Shown in pieces: positions 26,383-35,447 of a DNA stretch of 64,000 nucleotides (within the stretch, counting starts at the first letter, position 1; each line of letters opens with the position of its first letter). The stretch is from Novipirellula galeiformis. GTDB lineage: Bacteria; Planctomycetota; Planctomycetia; Pirellulales; Pirellulaceae. Under the pieces are notes generated by a model. The model saw only the letters and a list, made by a program, of their open reading frames with translations. It was not told where the DNA came from and did not search any database. The DNA lies in assembly GCF_007860095.1 (NCBI RefSeq), contig NZ_SJPT01000003.1:207764-271763 (forward strand), read 5' to 3'. Both the position numbers and the translations under genes were made by a program.

Positions 26383-27660
26383 ATGTCGACGACTGCCGCT
26401 ACCGCTGAAATCGCCCAATATTGTCTGCAGACGGCCGAAGCGGCTCGCGCTGCGTCCTATGAACTCGCGTCGCTCGATGCAGAAGTCAAAAACACTTGGC
26501 TACGCCATGCCGCCGCCGCCCTGATCGCAGCGAGCGATGCGATCATTGCGGAAAATAAAAAAGATCTTGCAGCCGCAGCCGACTATGGGCTGAGCGACGC
26601 CGCGATCGATCGACTCCGACTCGACCCCGACCGGATTGCCTCGATCGCCAGCGGGCTTGAAGAAATCGCCGCGTTGCCGGATCCCGTCGGCGAAGTGATC
26701 GAAGGACACACACGGCCTGGGGGATTACAAATTTTAAAACGTCGCGTCCCGCTGGGCGTCGTTTTCTTTATCTACGAAAGTCGCCCCAACGTGACCGCCG
26801 ATGCCGCGGGCATTTGTGTGAAAAGCGGTAACGCAGTGATCCTTCGCGGGGGCAAGGAAGCGATCCACAGCAGCCAAGCGATCGTGAACGTGTTGTCTCA
26901 GTCAGCGGAACAGTGCGGGGTGCCGAAGAACGCTGTGCAGCTCGTCTCGACCACCGATCGCCAAGCCGTCGGCGAATTTTTAGCGTTGGGCGAGCTGATC
27001 GATGTGACGATCCCGCGTGGTGGCGAAGGCTTGATCCGCCGTGTGGCTGCCGAAGCGACGATGCCCGTGATCAAACACTTCGATGGCAATTGCCACGTCT
27101 ATGTCGACCAACACGCCGACATCGCGATGGCCGTTGAGATCATTGAAAACGCAAAATGCCAACGGATGGGTGTCTGTAACGCCTGCGAATCGCTGCTGGT
27201 TCATGAAGCAATTGCAGCCGAGGCGCTGCCCAAAATCGCCCAACGCTTGAGCGAGCGTGGGATCGAAATTCGCGCGGACCAGCGTGCCATCCGCTGGATC
27301 GAAAACGCCATCCCGGCTACCGACGAAGATTGGTCAACGGAGTACTTGGGCCCCACGATCAGTGTCGCTATCGTCGACTCACCCCAAGCCGCAGCCGAGC
27401 ATATCAATCGCTATGGTTCGCATCACACCGACGCGATCGTCACCAACGACCTCCGCACGGCCGAACGCTTTACCTCGCTGGTCGACAGCGCCGCGGTGAT
27501 GGTCAACGCCAGCACGCGGTTCAACGACGGCAGCGTCTTTGGACTCGGCGCCGAAATCGGCATTTCGACTGACAAATTCCATGCGCGTGGGCCGTGTGGA
27601 CTGCGTGAATTGACCACCTACAAATACATCGTTCGTGGCGATGGCCATGTGCGGACCTAG
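26383..27660 (+). CDS. proA: Gamma-glutamyl phosphate reductase
   Basis: A 425-residue NADPH-dependent enzyme reducing gamma-glutamyl phosphate to glutamate semialdehyde, the second step of proline synthesis. The ALDH-fold landmarks are clear: RVPLGVVFFIYESRPNVTADAAG, KSGNAVILRGGKEA, TIPRGGEGLIRRV, the catalytic cysteine region RMGVCNACESLLVHE, and GPCGLRELTTYKY at the C-terminus. Length is that of typical ProA (about 415-420). No proB is adjacent, so the pathway genes are dispersed here, as is common in planctomycetes. Confidence 0.97.
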   Translation: MSTTAATAEIAQYCLQTAEAARAASYELASLDAEVKNTWLRHAAAALIAASDAIIAENKKDLAAAADYGLSDAAIDRLRLDPDRIASIASGLEEIAALPDPVGEVIEGHTRPGGLQILKRRVPLGVVFFIYESRPNVTADAAGICVKSGNAVILRGGKEAIHSSQAIVNVLSQSAEQCGVPKNAVQLVSTTDRQAVGEFLALGELIDVTIPRGGEGLIRRVAAEATMPVIKHFDGNCHVYVDQHADIAMAVEIIENAKCQRMGVCNACESLLVHEAIAAEALPKIAQRLSERGIEIRADQRAIRWIENAIPATDEDWSTEYLGPTISVAIVDSPQAAAEHINRYGSHHTDAIVTNDLRTAERFTSLVDSAAVMVNASTRFNDGSVFGLGAEIGISTDKFHARGPCGLRELTTYKYIVRGDGHVRT

Positions 27661-27841
27661 ACGACCTAGCAACGCGGGACGACCGGCCATCGTAGGACGG
27701 ACCGGGCTGCGTCGGGGAAACGCCAAGGCGTAGATCTTGAAGTTGGGCAACGCATGCACCGATCCCACTCCAGCAGCGATCGATCGCAATTCAACGCCGC
27801 ACGCAATTCCGCGACGATCGTAATCAACAAGGACAACGGAA

Positions 27842-28927
27842 ATGTCAGACGAATCGCTCAGCCAAAACCAGGTTGAAAGCTTGCTTAAGGCGATGGAATC
27901 GGCCGACGCCCCCACGTCGAAACCGAGCGATACCGCAACGAGCGATGGAGACGTGATGTCGTCTCGCGGCATCAAAACGGCGCATCAAAAAGCTTCGGGG
28001 TTGATGCCCAGCGGCACGCGCGTGACGTCGTATGACTTCAAACGTCCCGAACGCGTCGGCAAAGACCAGATGCGGGCGATGCATTCGTTGCACGAGGCAC
28101 TGGCCCGCAACTACGGCGCGTCGATGTCCGGTTTGCTGCGAACGATGATCGAAGTCAAATTGCAAAGCGTTGATCAATTGACGTATAGCGAATTCGTCTT
28201 CAGTCTCGATAACCCGAGTTGCTTCAGCGTGCTGAAGCCGAACCCGCTCGAAGGTCACTGGATTCTCGATGTCGCTCCGACGCTGTCGTATGCGGTCATC
28301 GACCGCATGTTGGGCGGAGACCCCAAACCGGGCGAGGCGATCCGTCGTCCTTTGACCGAGATCGAAACTCGCTTGATCCGCCGCATCGTCGACCTGTTTC
28401 TGACGCAATTGACCGCCGCCTGGGAGAACATCGTCGGGCTGGATCTCGAGATCGACCGGATGGAAAGCAATCCGCAATTGGTGCAAATCGTTCCCCCGAA
28501 TGAAGTCATCATCTTGGTTGGATTCGAGGTCTTGCTGGGCAAAAATCGCGGCATGATGAATCTGTGCATTCCCTTTAATACGATTGAGGGATTCAACTCA
28601 CAATTATCACGAAACGGTTGGGTCGGTTACGGCAAAGGAAAGCCGACCGAAAGGACACGCGAACGCATCTCAACCAACATCGAAAGCGCCCCGGTGGATG
28701 TGGTTGTCACATTAGCAAAGTCGAAAATTCGAACCAGAGATTTACTCGAATTGTCAGTAGGCGACGTGATCACGACCGAGAAAGAGGTCAGCGCCCCGCT
28801 CGAACTCTCGATTCAAGACGTCCCCAAGTTCAACGCGCGAGCCGGTGCTTTTAAAGGTAAAAAAGCGGTCCGCATCGAATCGATCCTGGAATCCAAACGC
28901 TTGCCCCCGGATGAAGAACCGGCCTAG
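27842..28927 (+). CDS. fliM: Flagellar motor switch protein FliM
   Basis: A 361-residue C-ring component that binds CheY-P and sets rotation direction. The N-terminus SDESLSQNQVESLLKAM matches the conserved CheY-binding peptide (LSQxEIDALL in most bacteria). The middle domain has DFKRPERVGKDQMRAMHSLHE, NYGASMSGLLRT and LEGHWILDVAPTLSYAVIDRMLGG. The C-terminal SPOA domain (VDVVVTLAKSKIRTRDLLELSVGDVI) binds FliN. AAGG lies a dozen bases upstream of the ATG. No other flagellar or chemotaxis gene occurs in the window, so it is an orphan locus. The length is slightly longer than E. coli FliM owing to a Thr/Ser-rich linker near residues 20-60. Confidence 0.95.
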   Translation: MSDESLSQNQVESLLKAMESADAPTSKPSDTATSDGDVMSSRGIKTAHQKASGLMPSGTRVTSYDFKRPERVGKDQMRAMHSLHEALARNYGASMSGLLRTMIEVKLQSVDQLTYSEFVFSLDNPSCFSVLKPNPLEGHWILDVAPTLSYAVIDRMLGGDPKPGEAIRRPLTEIETRLIRRIVDLFLTQLTAAWENIVGLDLEIDRMESNPQLVQIVPPNEVIILVGFEVLLGKNRGMMNLCIPFNTIEGFNSQLSRNGWVGYGKGKPTERTRERISTNIESAPVDVVVTLAKSKIRTRDLLELSVGDVITTEKEVSAPLELSIQDVPKFNARAGAFKGKKAVRIESILESKRLPPDEEPA

Positions 28928-29042
28928 TGCGTGGAGCGTCGACCGATCGCAACGAGATTCCCCCCCGCTGCGATAACTCACCCCCGCTGCGATGCGGTTG
29001 GCAATGTCGCTTTTCAATAACGCGAGACTGGAAGAGCGGCCG

Positions 29043-29786
29043 TTAAAAGAAGGTCAACTTGACCCCGGTCGCCACCATCACGACGACGAGGAAGACGAAC
29101 ACAAATCGGTTTCCTTTCTTGATCGCTAATTTGGCCCCCACGACGCCGCCACAGACATTGCCCACGGCCATCACAAGTCCGGGCAACCACTGGACCAAGC
29201 CGTAACTGACGAACACCAATGTGGCCGTCAGCGTGACGATGAAGGCGATCCAGTTTTTGATCGCGCTGGATGAGACTAAGTCGCCGGTATGGAGCAAGCT
29301 CATCGCAAGCATCAACAAGATCCCCAATCCGGCTTGGATAAACCCAACATAGATTCCGATGGCGAAAAACAATGGCAGGATTTTCCAGCTGATGTTTTCG
29401 GGCTGCGCATCGATCTGCGTCAATCGCTTGGGGTTCATGCATAACAGCACCGCCATCGCCAAGAACATCACTCCAAAGAGCGACTTGAACGTATCGCTGG
29501 GCAAGTAGATCGCCATCAACGCGCCCACAGGCACTCCCAACAGCGTGGGAATGGCTAAGCGAAAGGCGAGCGGTTGGTTGAAATGCCCGTGCCGCCGAAA
29601 CGTGGCAACCGCCGCAGCGCTAGAGAAGAGAATGGCGACACGGTTGGTTCCGTTGGCAAGCTTGGGGTCCAAGCCGAATAGCATCAGGGCCGGAAGCGTT
29701 AGAAACGAGCCGCCACCAGCGATCGTGTTGATGATGCCCGCCAAAAAGCCCGCGACCATCAAAAGCAAATACCAGATCCATTCCAT
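29043..29786 (-). CDS. TSUP (TauE/SafE) family sulfite/anion exporter-like permease
   Basis: A 247-residue membrane protein with about eight hydrophobic helices. The TSUP hallmark near the N-terminus (GGGSFLTLPALMLFGLDPKLANGTNRVAI, residues about 24-53) is present and is repeated in weaker form in the second half, as expected from the internal duplication of this family. Members transport sulfite, sulfoacetate or other sulfur-containing anions across the inner membrane. The substrate cannot be predicted. It stands between fliM (convergent, 115-base gap) and hemL on the same strand, 125 bases upstream of hemL's end, with no functional link apparent. Confidence 0.88.
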   Translation of the reverse strand: MEWIWYLLLMVAGFLAGIINTIAGGGSFLTLPALMLFGLDPKLANGTNRVAILFSSAAAVATFRRHGHFNQPLAFRLAIPTLLGVPVGALMAIYLPSDTFKSLFGVMFLAMAVLLCMNPKRLTQIDAQPENISWKILPLFFAIGIYVGFIQAGLGILLMLAMSLLHTGDLVSSSAIKNWIAFIVTLTATLVFVSYGLVQWLPGLVMAVGNVCGGVVGAKLAIKKGNRFVFVFLVVVMVATGVKLTFF

Positions 29787-29911
29787 GTTTTGTCAATCGC
29801 GATCGTTTTCGAGTTAGCGGCTCGGCGCAAGCGATCCGGCGTTTATCAAACGAATTTACCCACTGCAGCCGGACGGCCCCGCGCCGTGTCGCTCACCGGC
29901 ACAAGCCGAGC

Positions 29912-31219
29912 TCAAAACGACGCCAAGACCTTCTTCGCCGCATCGATGGTTTGATCGATCATCGCTTCGGTGTGCGTACGACTGAAAAAGAGAGATTCGA
30001 ATTGGCTGCACGGCATATAAATGCCTTCGCCAATCATGCCCCAAAAGTATTTGCCAAACGCGGCTCGATCCGAGCGGTCGGCGTCAGCCCAATTCATCAC
30101 CGGATCGGGGTTAAAGAACAACGTCACCATGCTACCGACATGTTGCACTTGATGGGGCACTCCGGCATCGGCCGCCGCGGCAGCAAGCCCTTCGGCGAGT
30201 CGGTCGCCCAGGCGGTCCAACGACTCGTAAGGCGAGTCTTGTTTCAAAATCTTCAGCGTGGTGCTGCCGGCTGCCACCGCGACGGGATTTCCGCTAAGCG
30301 TGCCGGCTTGGAAGACCTTACCCGCAGGCAAGACTTGATCCATGATCTCGGCACGACCTCCGTAGGCCGCCAGCGGCATGCCGCCGCCGACGATTTTGCC
30401 CAGCGTGGTCATGTCCGGGGTGACTCCGAATCGCTCTTGCGCCCCACCATAGGCCAAACGAAAGCCGGTCATGACTTCATCAAAAATCAAGATGGTGCCA
30501 GCTTGCTCGGTCAAGGACCGTAGCGAATTTAAAAACTCCGAGGTTGGAATCACCAACCCCATGTTGCCCACGACCGGCTCCAGAATCACTGCGGCAATCT
30601 TTTGGTCGTGCTTGGCAAACGCATCGGCCAACGCTTGCGGATCGTTGTAGGGAAGCACGATGGTATCGCCGCCCGCACCGGCCGTCACGCCCGGCGAATC
30701 GGGAACACCAAGCGTGGCCGCCGCGCTGCCTGCGGCCACCAATAAACTATCGACATGGCCGTGATAGTTGCCCGAAAACTTGATCACTTTGTCGCGTCCC
30801 GTCGCCCCGCGAGCGACACGAATCGCACTCATCGTCGCCTCGGTGCCGCTGTTGACCAAACGCACCCGCTCGATTGAGGGGACGGCGTCGATGATCTGCT
30901 CGGCGAGCTCGGATTCCGCTTCGGTCGGCGCCCCGTAACTACTTCCCCGCCCGACCGCGCGGACGACCGCTTCGACCACTTCGGGGCACGCATGGCCTAG
31001 AATCATCGGCCCCCACGATCCGATGAAATCGAGAAATTGACGCCCATCGATGTCGAAAATGTACGGCCCTTGGGCACGATCGATGAACAACGGCGAACCG
31101 CCGACCGCTCCAAACGCACGCGCCGGGCTGTTCACCCCTCCAGGAATCAGCGCACGAGCACGATCGAACGCGGCAAGACTTTTGGGACCAATCGAATGAT
31201 CAATCGTTTTTGATGTCAC
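29912..31219 (-). CDS. hemL: Glutamate-1-semialdehyde 2,1-aminomutase
   Basis: A 435-residue PLP enzyme that makes 5-aminolevulinate from glutamate semialdehyde in the C5 heme pathway. The fold-type I aminotransferase landmarks are present: FIGSWGPMILGHACPEV, NSGTEATMSAIRVARGATGRDKVIKF, FDEVMTGFR, and the Schiff-base lysine in TLGKIVGGGMPLAAYGG. The presumed start is GTG (31217-31219), and a later start cannot be excluded. Length is that of the family. A nested hairpin (31312-31351) lies about 90 bases upstream and could be in the 5' leader. No other heme gene is adjacent. Confidence 0.96.
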   Translation of the reverse strand: MTSKTIDHSIGPKSLAAFDRARALIPGGVNSPARAFGAVGGSPLFIDRAQGPYIFDIDGRQFLDFIGSWGPMILGHACPEVVEAVVRAVGRGSSYGAPTEAESELAEQIIDAVPSIERVRLVNSGTEATMSAIRVARGATGRDKVIKFSGNYHGHVDSLLVAAGSAAATLGVPDSPGVTAGAGGDTIVLPYNDPQALADAFAKHDQKIAAVILEPVVGNMGLVIPTSEFLNSLRSLTEQAGTILIFDEVMTGFRLAYGGAQERFGVTPDMTTLGKIVGGGMPLAAYGGRAEIMDQVLPAGKVFQAGTLSGNPVAVAAGSTTLKILKQDSPYESLDRLGDRLAEGLAAAAADAGVPHQVQHVGSMVTLFFNPDPVMNWADADRSDRAAFGKYFWGMIGEGIYMPCSQFESLFFSRTHTEAMIDQTIDAAKKVLASF

Positions 31220-31311
31220 GGCAAAGCGGAGGGGGAAATGGGGGAATGAAAACGAGACCTGTAGGGAGACAATCCCCGTAGATTACCTGAAAATCGCCAT
31301 TGGCTTTAGCC

Positions 31312-31351
31312 GGGGTGTCGAAAGTCATGCTTTCGCTAGACGAAGCACCCC
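31312..31351. repeat. Nested inverted repeat upstream of hemL
   Basis: GGGGTG (31312-31317) pairs with CACCCC (31346-31351). Inside it, CGAAAG (31319-31324) pairs with CTTTCG (31330-31335) around a TCATG loop. The element sits in the hemL upstream gap (31220-31476), where no gene is seen. It may be a leader structure or a dispersed hairpin repeat; the sequence alone cannot tell. Confidence 0.45.
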
Positions 31352-31476
31352 ATCGCAACACCACGCTCGCGCTCAACCGCGGTGTGCCCTAGGAGAGCAG
31401 CCCCAGGAAGAAGTTGAGCGAGAGGGGGGGCGGAGGGCGGGGCGACGGAAAGATTAACGACGAGGATAGCCGAGTG

Positions 31477-31845
31477 CTAATGGGGCAAGCTACACAACTC
31501 GATCCAGTGACCATCGGGATCCTGCACAAACGTTTGCAAGGCTCCATCGGGGCGAGTTTGGCGCGGCATTCGCGTTGCTTCGAACTTGTCTAACTGCGTT
31601 TCCCATTCGTCCAAGGAGTCCACCTGAAGTGCAAAGTGGCCTCCCCGATGATGCGAATGAACCGGGGTGCGTCGATCCCCAATCAAATGAAGTTCTTGGC
31701 GCTCACCGAGCTGAAACCAAGCGCCCGGAAAATCAAACGCAGGCCGATCGAGTTGGGGCAAACGCATCGCATCGCGGTAGAACGCAATGCTTTCTTGGAC
31801 GTCCGCAACGTGGATGGCGATATGATTAAGCTCAATAACTCGCAT
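31477..31845 (-). CDS. VOC superfamily glyoxalase-like protein
   Basis: A 122-residue single-domain vicinal-oxygen-chelate protein: VIELNHIAIHVADVQESIAFYRDAM opens the first beta-alpha-beta module, LGERQELHLIGD follows, and HFALQVDSLDEWETQLDKF with QTFVQDPDGHWIELCSLPH forms the second. Candidate metal ligands are the two His and Glu residues in HIAIHV, ELHL, HFAL and WIEL. The exact reaction (glyoxalase I, dioxygenase, fosfomycin-type) cannot be assigned. The ATG at 31845 has AAGGA eight bases upstream and is preferred to one six codons earlier (31863). Confidence 0.85.
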   Translation of the reverse strand: MRVIELNHIAIHVADVQESIAFYRDAMRLPQLDRPAFDFPGAWFQLGERQELHLIGDRRTPVHSHHRGGHFALQVDSLDEWETQLDKFEATRMPRQTRPDGALQTFVQDPDGHWIELCSLPH

Positions 31846-31919
31846 GCTGGGAATCCTTGGCAAAGGGACAACGATCTTCAGAAGACGAACCGGTTTGCCC
31901 CCCGCTTACTGTATCGCAA

Positions 31920-33254
31920 TCAGTTCACTCGGTAAATCATTTGATCGGGCGCGATCACAATCATGTATTCATTGTGACCATCGACCATGGTCACCTGCTT
32001 TGTCACCCCCATCCCCATGGGCTCTCCACGCATGCCCAAGGAGTGGAGCGAAATTTCGTGATCGCCGACGGGCAACTCGACCCGCAACACTTGAATTTCA
32101 CGTGGAAGCAGCCCCCAACAACGCGTGTCGGCGTTCTCGACGCTGCCCCACGCCGAGGCCACAGCGAATTGGAAGAGCGATCCAGCCGCTCCGCTCAAAC
32201 CCAACTGATTCCCTGTCATGGCGACCGTGGTTTCTTTGGTCGCACGACGAATGACCGCCCGCGCGATCGTCCACGGCATCTCCGCAGCGACCTGACGCTT
32301 GGCCAATTCGGCAACGTCCGTCAAGGTTTGCGTGACGCCGATGCCTACCCCACCTGAGCGCACTCCAACCGCGACCGCATTGGATGGCGGAATCATCACC
32401 TGAGGGACCTTTACCGTCGCGATGTTGGGCAGCGCCATCGCTCTCGATTCGCCCCCTTTTTCGTTGGCTTGGACATTGATCACCGCGGACGCGATTTGCA
32501 TGGCGGAACTTGTCGTGGGTGCATCGACCTGCTCCAGCACGGGCCCACGCCCGACACATGCAATCACATACAACACCCCATGACCTGGGGCGCTGTGCGC
32601 TCCCACGCTGGCGCGAACCACGTCGGCATGAGCGGGTGCAAAATTGGGCTCGACCGAGGTGACTAGTTCATACGCGCGAACCGCGTCGTCGTAATCGTGA
32701 TGCGTGGCCTCTCGCAACACGCCTCGCAAATAGGGAGCCAAGGCAATCGGTTGATACGTTTCACTGGCCGATGCCAAGCCTCGCTTGCCGGCCTCGTCGG
32801 CCAATTCGTTTTGCCGCATCGCCGCTTGAATCGCATAGCTTTCGGCGTCCTCGCCGCCCGTCGCCAATGAGCAAACCGCCAACATCGCGCGAATCATCAC
32901 CTGTTCGTAGCCCGCCGGCTGGTACGCGCGTGCGGTGTCATCGGTGATGATGGCTGCGGTCTCATGAAGCGGTGCCACTTTGGGCAACGCGTCAAATTGG
33001 TCACGCAGCTTCCGCAGCCGAGCTTCGGCCGCCGCCGCATCTCCGCGAGCCAATTCGACCATCGCCAAATCGAGCGCGGCGGCATCGCCGAAACGACGGC
33101 GAGATTGGGCAAGTTCCGAGAACGTCGTGTGCGACTTGTCTAAATCGCCAGTGGCGAACGCATCGCGAGCGACATCGATCTTGCGCAGCGGTGCCGCACA
33201 ACCGCTCAGCAGCAGCAGGATCAACATTGCTCCGATCGACCGATGCCGCTTCAT
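31920..33254 (-). CDS. Lipoprotein with TPR-like region (COG3014-like)
   Basis: A 444-residue lipoprotein when started at the ATG 33252-33254, which is followed by a basic N-region and the lipobox LLLLLSGCAAP. The frame extends 35 codons further upstream, but that part is His/Arg-rich and not signal-like. Residues about 30-210 contain helix-turn-helix repeats resembling TPRs (AFATGDLDKSHTTFSELAQ, AAAAEARLRKLRDQF, DDAVRAYELVTSVEP). The C-terminal part has ALPNIATVKVPQ and VELPVGDHEISLHSLG. The architecture recalls the COG3014 lipoprotein family that, in gamma-proteobacteria, sits next to an LpoB-like protein. Here the neighbouring upstream gene is LpoB-like, which supports the match. Function unknown, presumably envelope. 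Confidence 0.65.
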   Translation of the reverse strand: MKRHRSIGAMLILLLLSGCAAPLRKIDVARDAFATGDLDKSHTTFSELAQSRRRFGDAAALDLAMVELARGDAAAAEARLRKLRDQFDALPKVAPLHETAAIITDDTARAYQPAGYEQVMIRAMLAVCSLATGGEDAESYAIQAAMRQNELADEAGKRGLASASETYQPIALAPYLRGVLREATHHDYDDAVRAYELVTSVEPNFAPAHADVVRASVGAHSAPGHGVLYVIACVGRGPVLEQVDAPTTSSAMQIASAVINVQANEKGGESRAMALPNIATVKVPQVMIPPSNAVAVGVRSGGVGIGVTQTLTDVAELAKRQVAAEMPWTIARAVIRRATKETTVAMTGNQLGLSGAAGSLFQFAVASAWGSVENADTRCWGLLPREIQVLRVELPVGDHEISLHSLGMRGEPMGMGVTKQVTMVDGHNEYMIVIAPDQMIYRVN

Positions 33255-33453
33255 TGTTTCCCGGTGATGATTTTGGGGGGAAGTATCGCCGTGATGATGG
33301 TTTCCCCGCGATTGACGGGCCTGCGGTTTTATGGGTAGGCAAAACGCAACAGCCCACATCCGCCCGTCATGCCTGCCCCCGTTGAGAGCACGAGCACGTG
33401 GAAGAGCCCGGGCACGTGGAGGGCTCGAGGTGGCAAAGGGTGCCGGGATCGGA

Positions 33454-34173
33454 TCAACCGTCGCCTTGACCTAGACCGAAATTCCACCATTTTCCTGCTC
33501 GGGTTTTCGAATAACCTTTGCGGATTTTCGCCGACTCTTTCATAAAGTCGCCGGTGTGCAGATTCACCATTTCCAAGGTCAAGAGATAATCACGCTGGGT
33601 ACTCTTGTTGCGATCGGTCGTACCGCTGGTCACGGTTGCGTACAACAGATAGTCGACGGGTGCCCCTTGGCGTCCCAGTGCCGCAGCGAATGCGCTGCGG
33701 TTTTCGGGCAGGAACAAGGCGTCCGGACGCAGTCGTGTTTCGACCAAGGCGGCGTCGACCATCCGTCGGCTGATGCAGCGGAACGTCTCGGCCGAATTGA
33801 TTTGAGAATCGATCCGCTCGTACAACTGGTCTTTGAAATCAAGCATTTCTTCGGCGCTCTTGTTCTCGATCCCAATAAAGCAGACGGTTGCCGGTCCGGA
33901 GGCCAAGGCGGAGCCGACTTCGCTATTGAGCCCGATCGCGGAAGCCGCGTCAAAGGAAACCGGTTGGATTGCCGGCGGGCATCGCCCCAGCAGTTTCGCG
34001 ACCGATTCATCGACCAAAGGGTTCCACGTCGCCGCCCCGGCGGTGTGGCTGCCTGCCATATCGATGTCGTTATCAGCCAGAATGTGGCCGTATTGGCCAC
34101 TCGCACAGCCAGCGATGACCGCGATCAAACCGACCCCAAGCATGCTGAGTGAAAAGAGAGCAATTTTTGTCAT
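33454..34173 (-). CDS. LpoB-like lipoprotein (PBP activator family)
   Basis: A 239-residue lipoprotein: ATG at 34171-34173, hydrophobic signal (IALFSLSMLGVGLIAVIAGC) with the lipobox cysteine, then about 60 variable residues. The conserved domain follows: TVCFIGIENKSAEEMLDFKDQLYERIDSQINSAETFRCISRRMVDAAL, a region with VDYLLYATVTSG, and LTLEMVNLHTGDFMKESAKIRKGYSK. This matches the LpoB family (PF13036), whose E. coli member activates peptidoglycan synthase PBP1b from the outer membrane. Relatives in other phyla are not proven to do so. It lies 200 bases upstream of the TPR lipoprotein on the same strand, consistent with a shared unit. Confidence 0.7.
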   Translation of the reverse strand: MTKIALFSLSMLGVGLIAVIAGCASGQYGHILADNDIDMAGSHTAGAATWNPLVDESVAKLLGRCPPAIQPVSFDAASAIGLNSEVGSALASGPATVCFIGIENKSAEEMLDFKDQLYERIDSQINSAETFRCISRRMVDAALVETRLRPDALFLPENRSAFAAALGRQGAPVDYLLYATVTSGTTDRNKSTQRDYLLTLEMVNLHTGDFMKESAKIRKGYSKTRAGKWWNFGLGQGDG

Positions 34174-34677
34174 TGGACGTCCATCCATTGAATCCACCAC
34201 GTTTCGTGGCTCCGTCGATTTTTCGGCCCCTGCGGAATTTTGATCCCCAGTGACTTTAAAACGTGTGTTTAAATGCGATTTGTTTGATAGCGGCGAGGCT
34301 AAAAACGCGGCTCATTCTTCAAAAATAAAGATTTCTAGAAGAATTCCTGGCTCGAATGTTGCCAGTCGCCTTGTCGGTTTGATGTGAGGTATCAAAATGT
34401 GAGGCACATAGGCTATACCACTGCCCTTGGCCAAAACGATGCCTTTCGCTAATGGTACCGGCCCACTCCGATTGCATCGGTTATCCCACTGGGACCGCGT
34501 TGACAAATTAAGCTGGATCGAGAAACTCACGCGAGTCTTCCCGGACTTCCAAAGCAACGCAAATCCCCCCATGTGAACCTTCCCCGTCATTTGTGCTCCT
34601 CAGTTTGGCGGCGATCCGCACTAAATTTGATACCGAGCTAGCTTTCTTCAAGAATTTTCTGAGACCTTTCATCACTT
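34174..34677. other. Divergent gap between the lipoproteins and the acidic-protein gene
   Basis: About 500 bases without a supported gene. A 92-codon minus-strand frame (34312-34590) has no motif and no ribosome-binding site worth noting. The stretch is AT-richer than its surroundings at 34250-34400 and 34600-34670 and probably contains the promoters for both sides. No repeat was recognised. Confidence 0.4.
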
Positions 34678-35193
34678 ATGTCTATCGCTTCCGAACAATT
34701 CGAATTGGCTCCACCGATCGTGACGTCGAACAACACCCGGGGGGCCGGTCCGCTTGGGGGCACGCATCTAGGCGACTTCGCCACAGCGGGTTCCGAATCA
34801 TCCCTACCGTCCACGTGGGTGGGTGGATTGCAAACGGCGCCAGCCCGTTTGGTCAATCTGGATGACGAAGACGACGACCGGGACGATGATGACGACGAAG
34901 ATTCCGGTTTTGGCTCGGATGACGATTCCGAAGGCGGTGGCGGCACCGACGATGGCTTCAACGACGGACTCGACGAAGACGACGAGGTCGATGAATTTGA
35001 CGACATCGACGAAGATGATTTTGACGACGATTTCGACGACGATTTCGAGGAAGAACTCGAAGACGACTACGAAATCGAAATCGAAGACGAAATCAGTGCC
35101 GAGTTTGGCTTAAGCAGCGGCGACGGCAGCGAAGACGACGACCTCGAAGATTTTGATGATTTTGATGACGTCGACGAAGATCTAAACGACTAA
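34678..35193 (+). CDS. Highly acidic Asp/Glu-rich protein
   Basis: A 171-residue protein of unknown family. The first 60 residues are of ordinary composition (STWVGGLQTAPARLVNL at the end). The rest is dominated by Asp and Glu in irregular runs such as DDEDDDRDDDDDED and DDFDDDFDDDFEEELEDD, interrupted by Gly/Ser (DDDSEGGGGTDDG). The calculated charge would be extremely negative, so binding of calcium or other cations, or contact with basic proteins, is plausible. No signal peptide is evident. A stem-loop at 35197-35215 follows the stop. Such tails also arise in planctomycete proteins of unknown role. I do not assign a function. Confidence 0.7.
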   Translation: MSIASEQFELAPPIVTSNNTRGAGPLGGTHLGDFATAGSESSLPSTWVGGLQTAPARLVNLDDEDDDRDDDDDEDSGFGSDDDSEGGGGTDDGFNDGLDEDDEVDEFDDIDEDDFDDDFDDDFEEELEDDYEIEIEDEISAEFGLSSGDGSEDDDLEDFDDFDDVDEDLND

Positions 35194-35194
35194 C

Positions 35195-35219
35195 GGCACA
35201 GCCTTTTTCGCTGTGTTTA
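35195..35219 (+). terminator. Stem-loop terminator after the acidic-protein gene
   Basis: CACAGC (35197-35202) pairs with GCTGTG (35210-35215) around a CTTTTTC loop and is followed by TTTAG. It starts three bases after the stop codon. The stem is short and the T-run brief, so strength is uncertain. Confidence 0.5.
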
Positions 35220-35447
35220 GCGAGTGATGTAGCGGTGCGGGCTGAGCCGCCCGCTGTATCGGTGACGTTCCTTTATCCTGTGTTCGGCTGGCCCCACGCC
35301 GTACCGCTGCGAAATGAAGTCATCTCTGTGAACACCGGTGCTGCAAAGATCGCTGCAAATCGGATATGTTTTCGGCAATGCATGTCGTAGTCCAGCCAAT
35401 CCGAGGCTGGCGTCCGAGAACCGTTGTCCTAGCGTCCAAAGCGATTG

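Noticed and set aside
34312-34590. A 92-codon minus-strand frame
   Set aside because: No family feature, no good start signal; kept only as a gap note.
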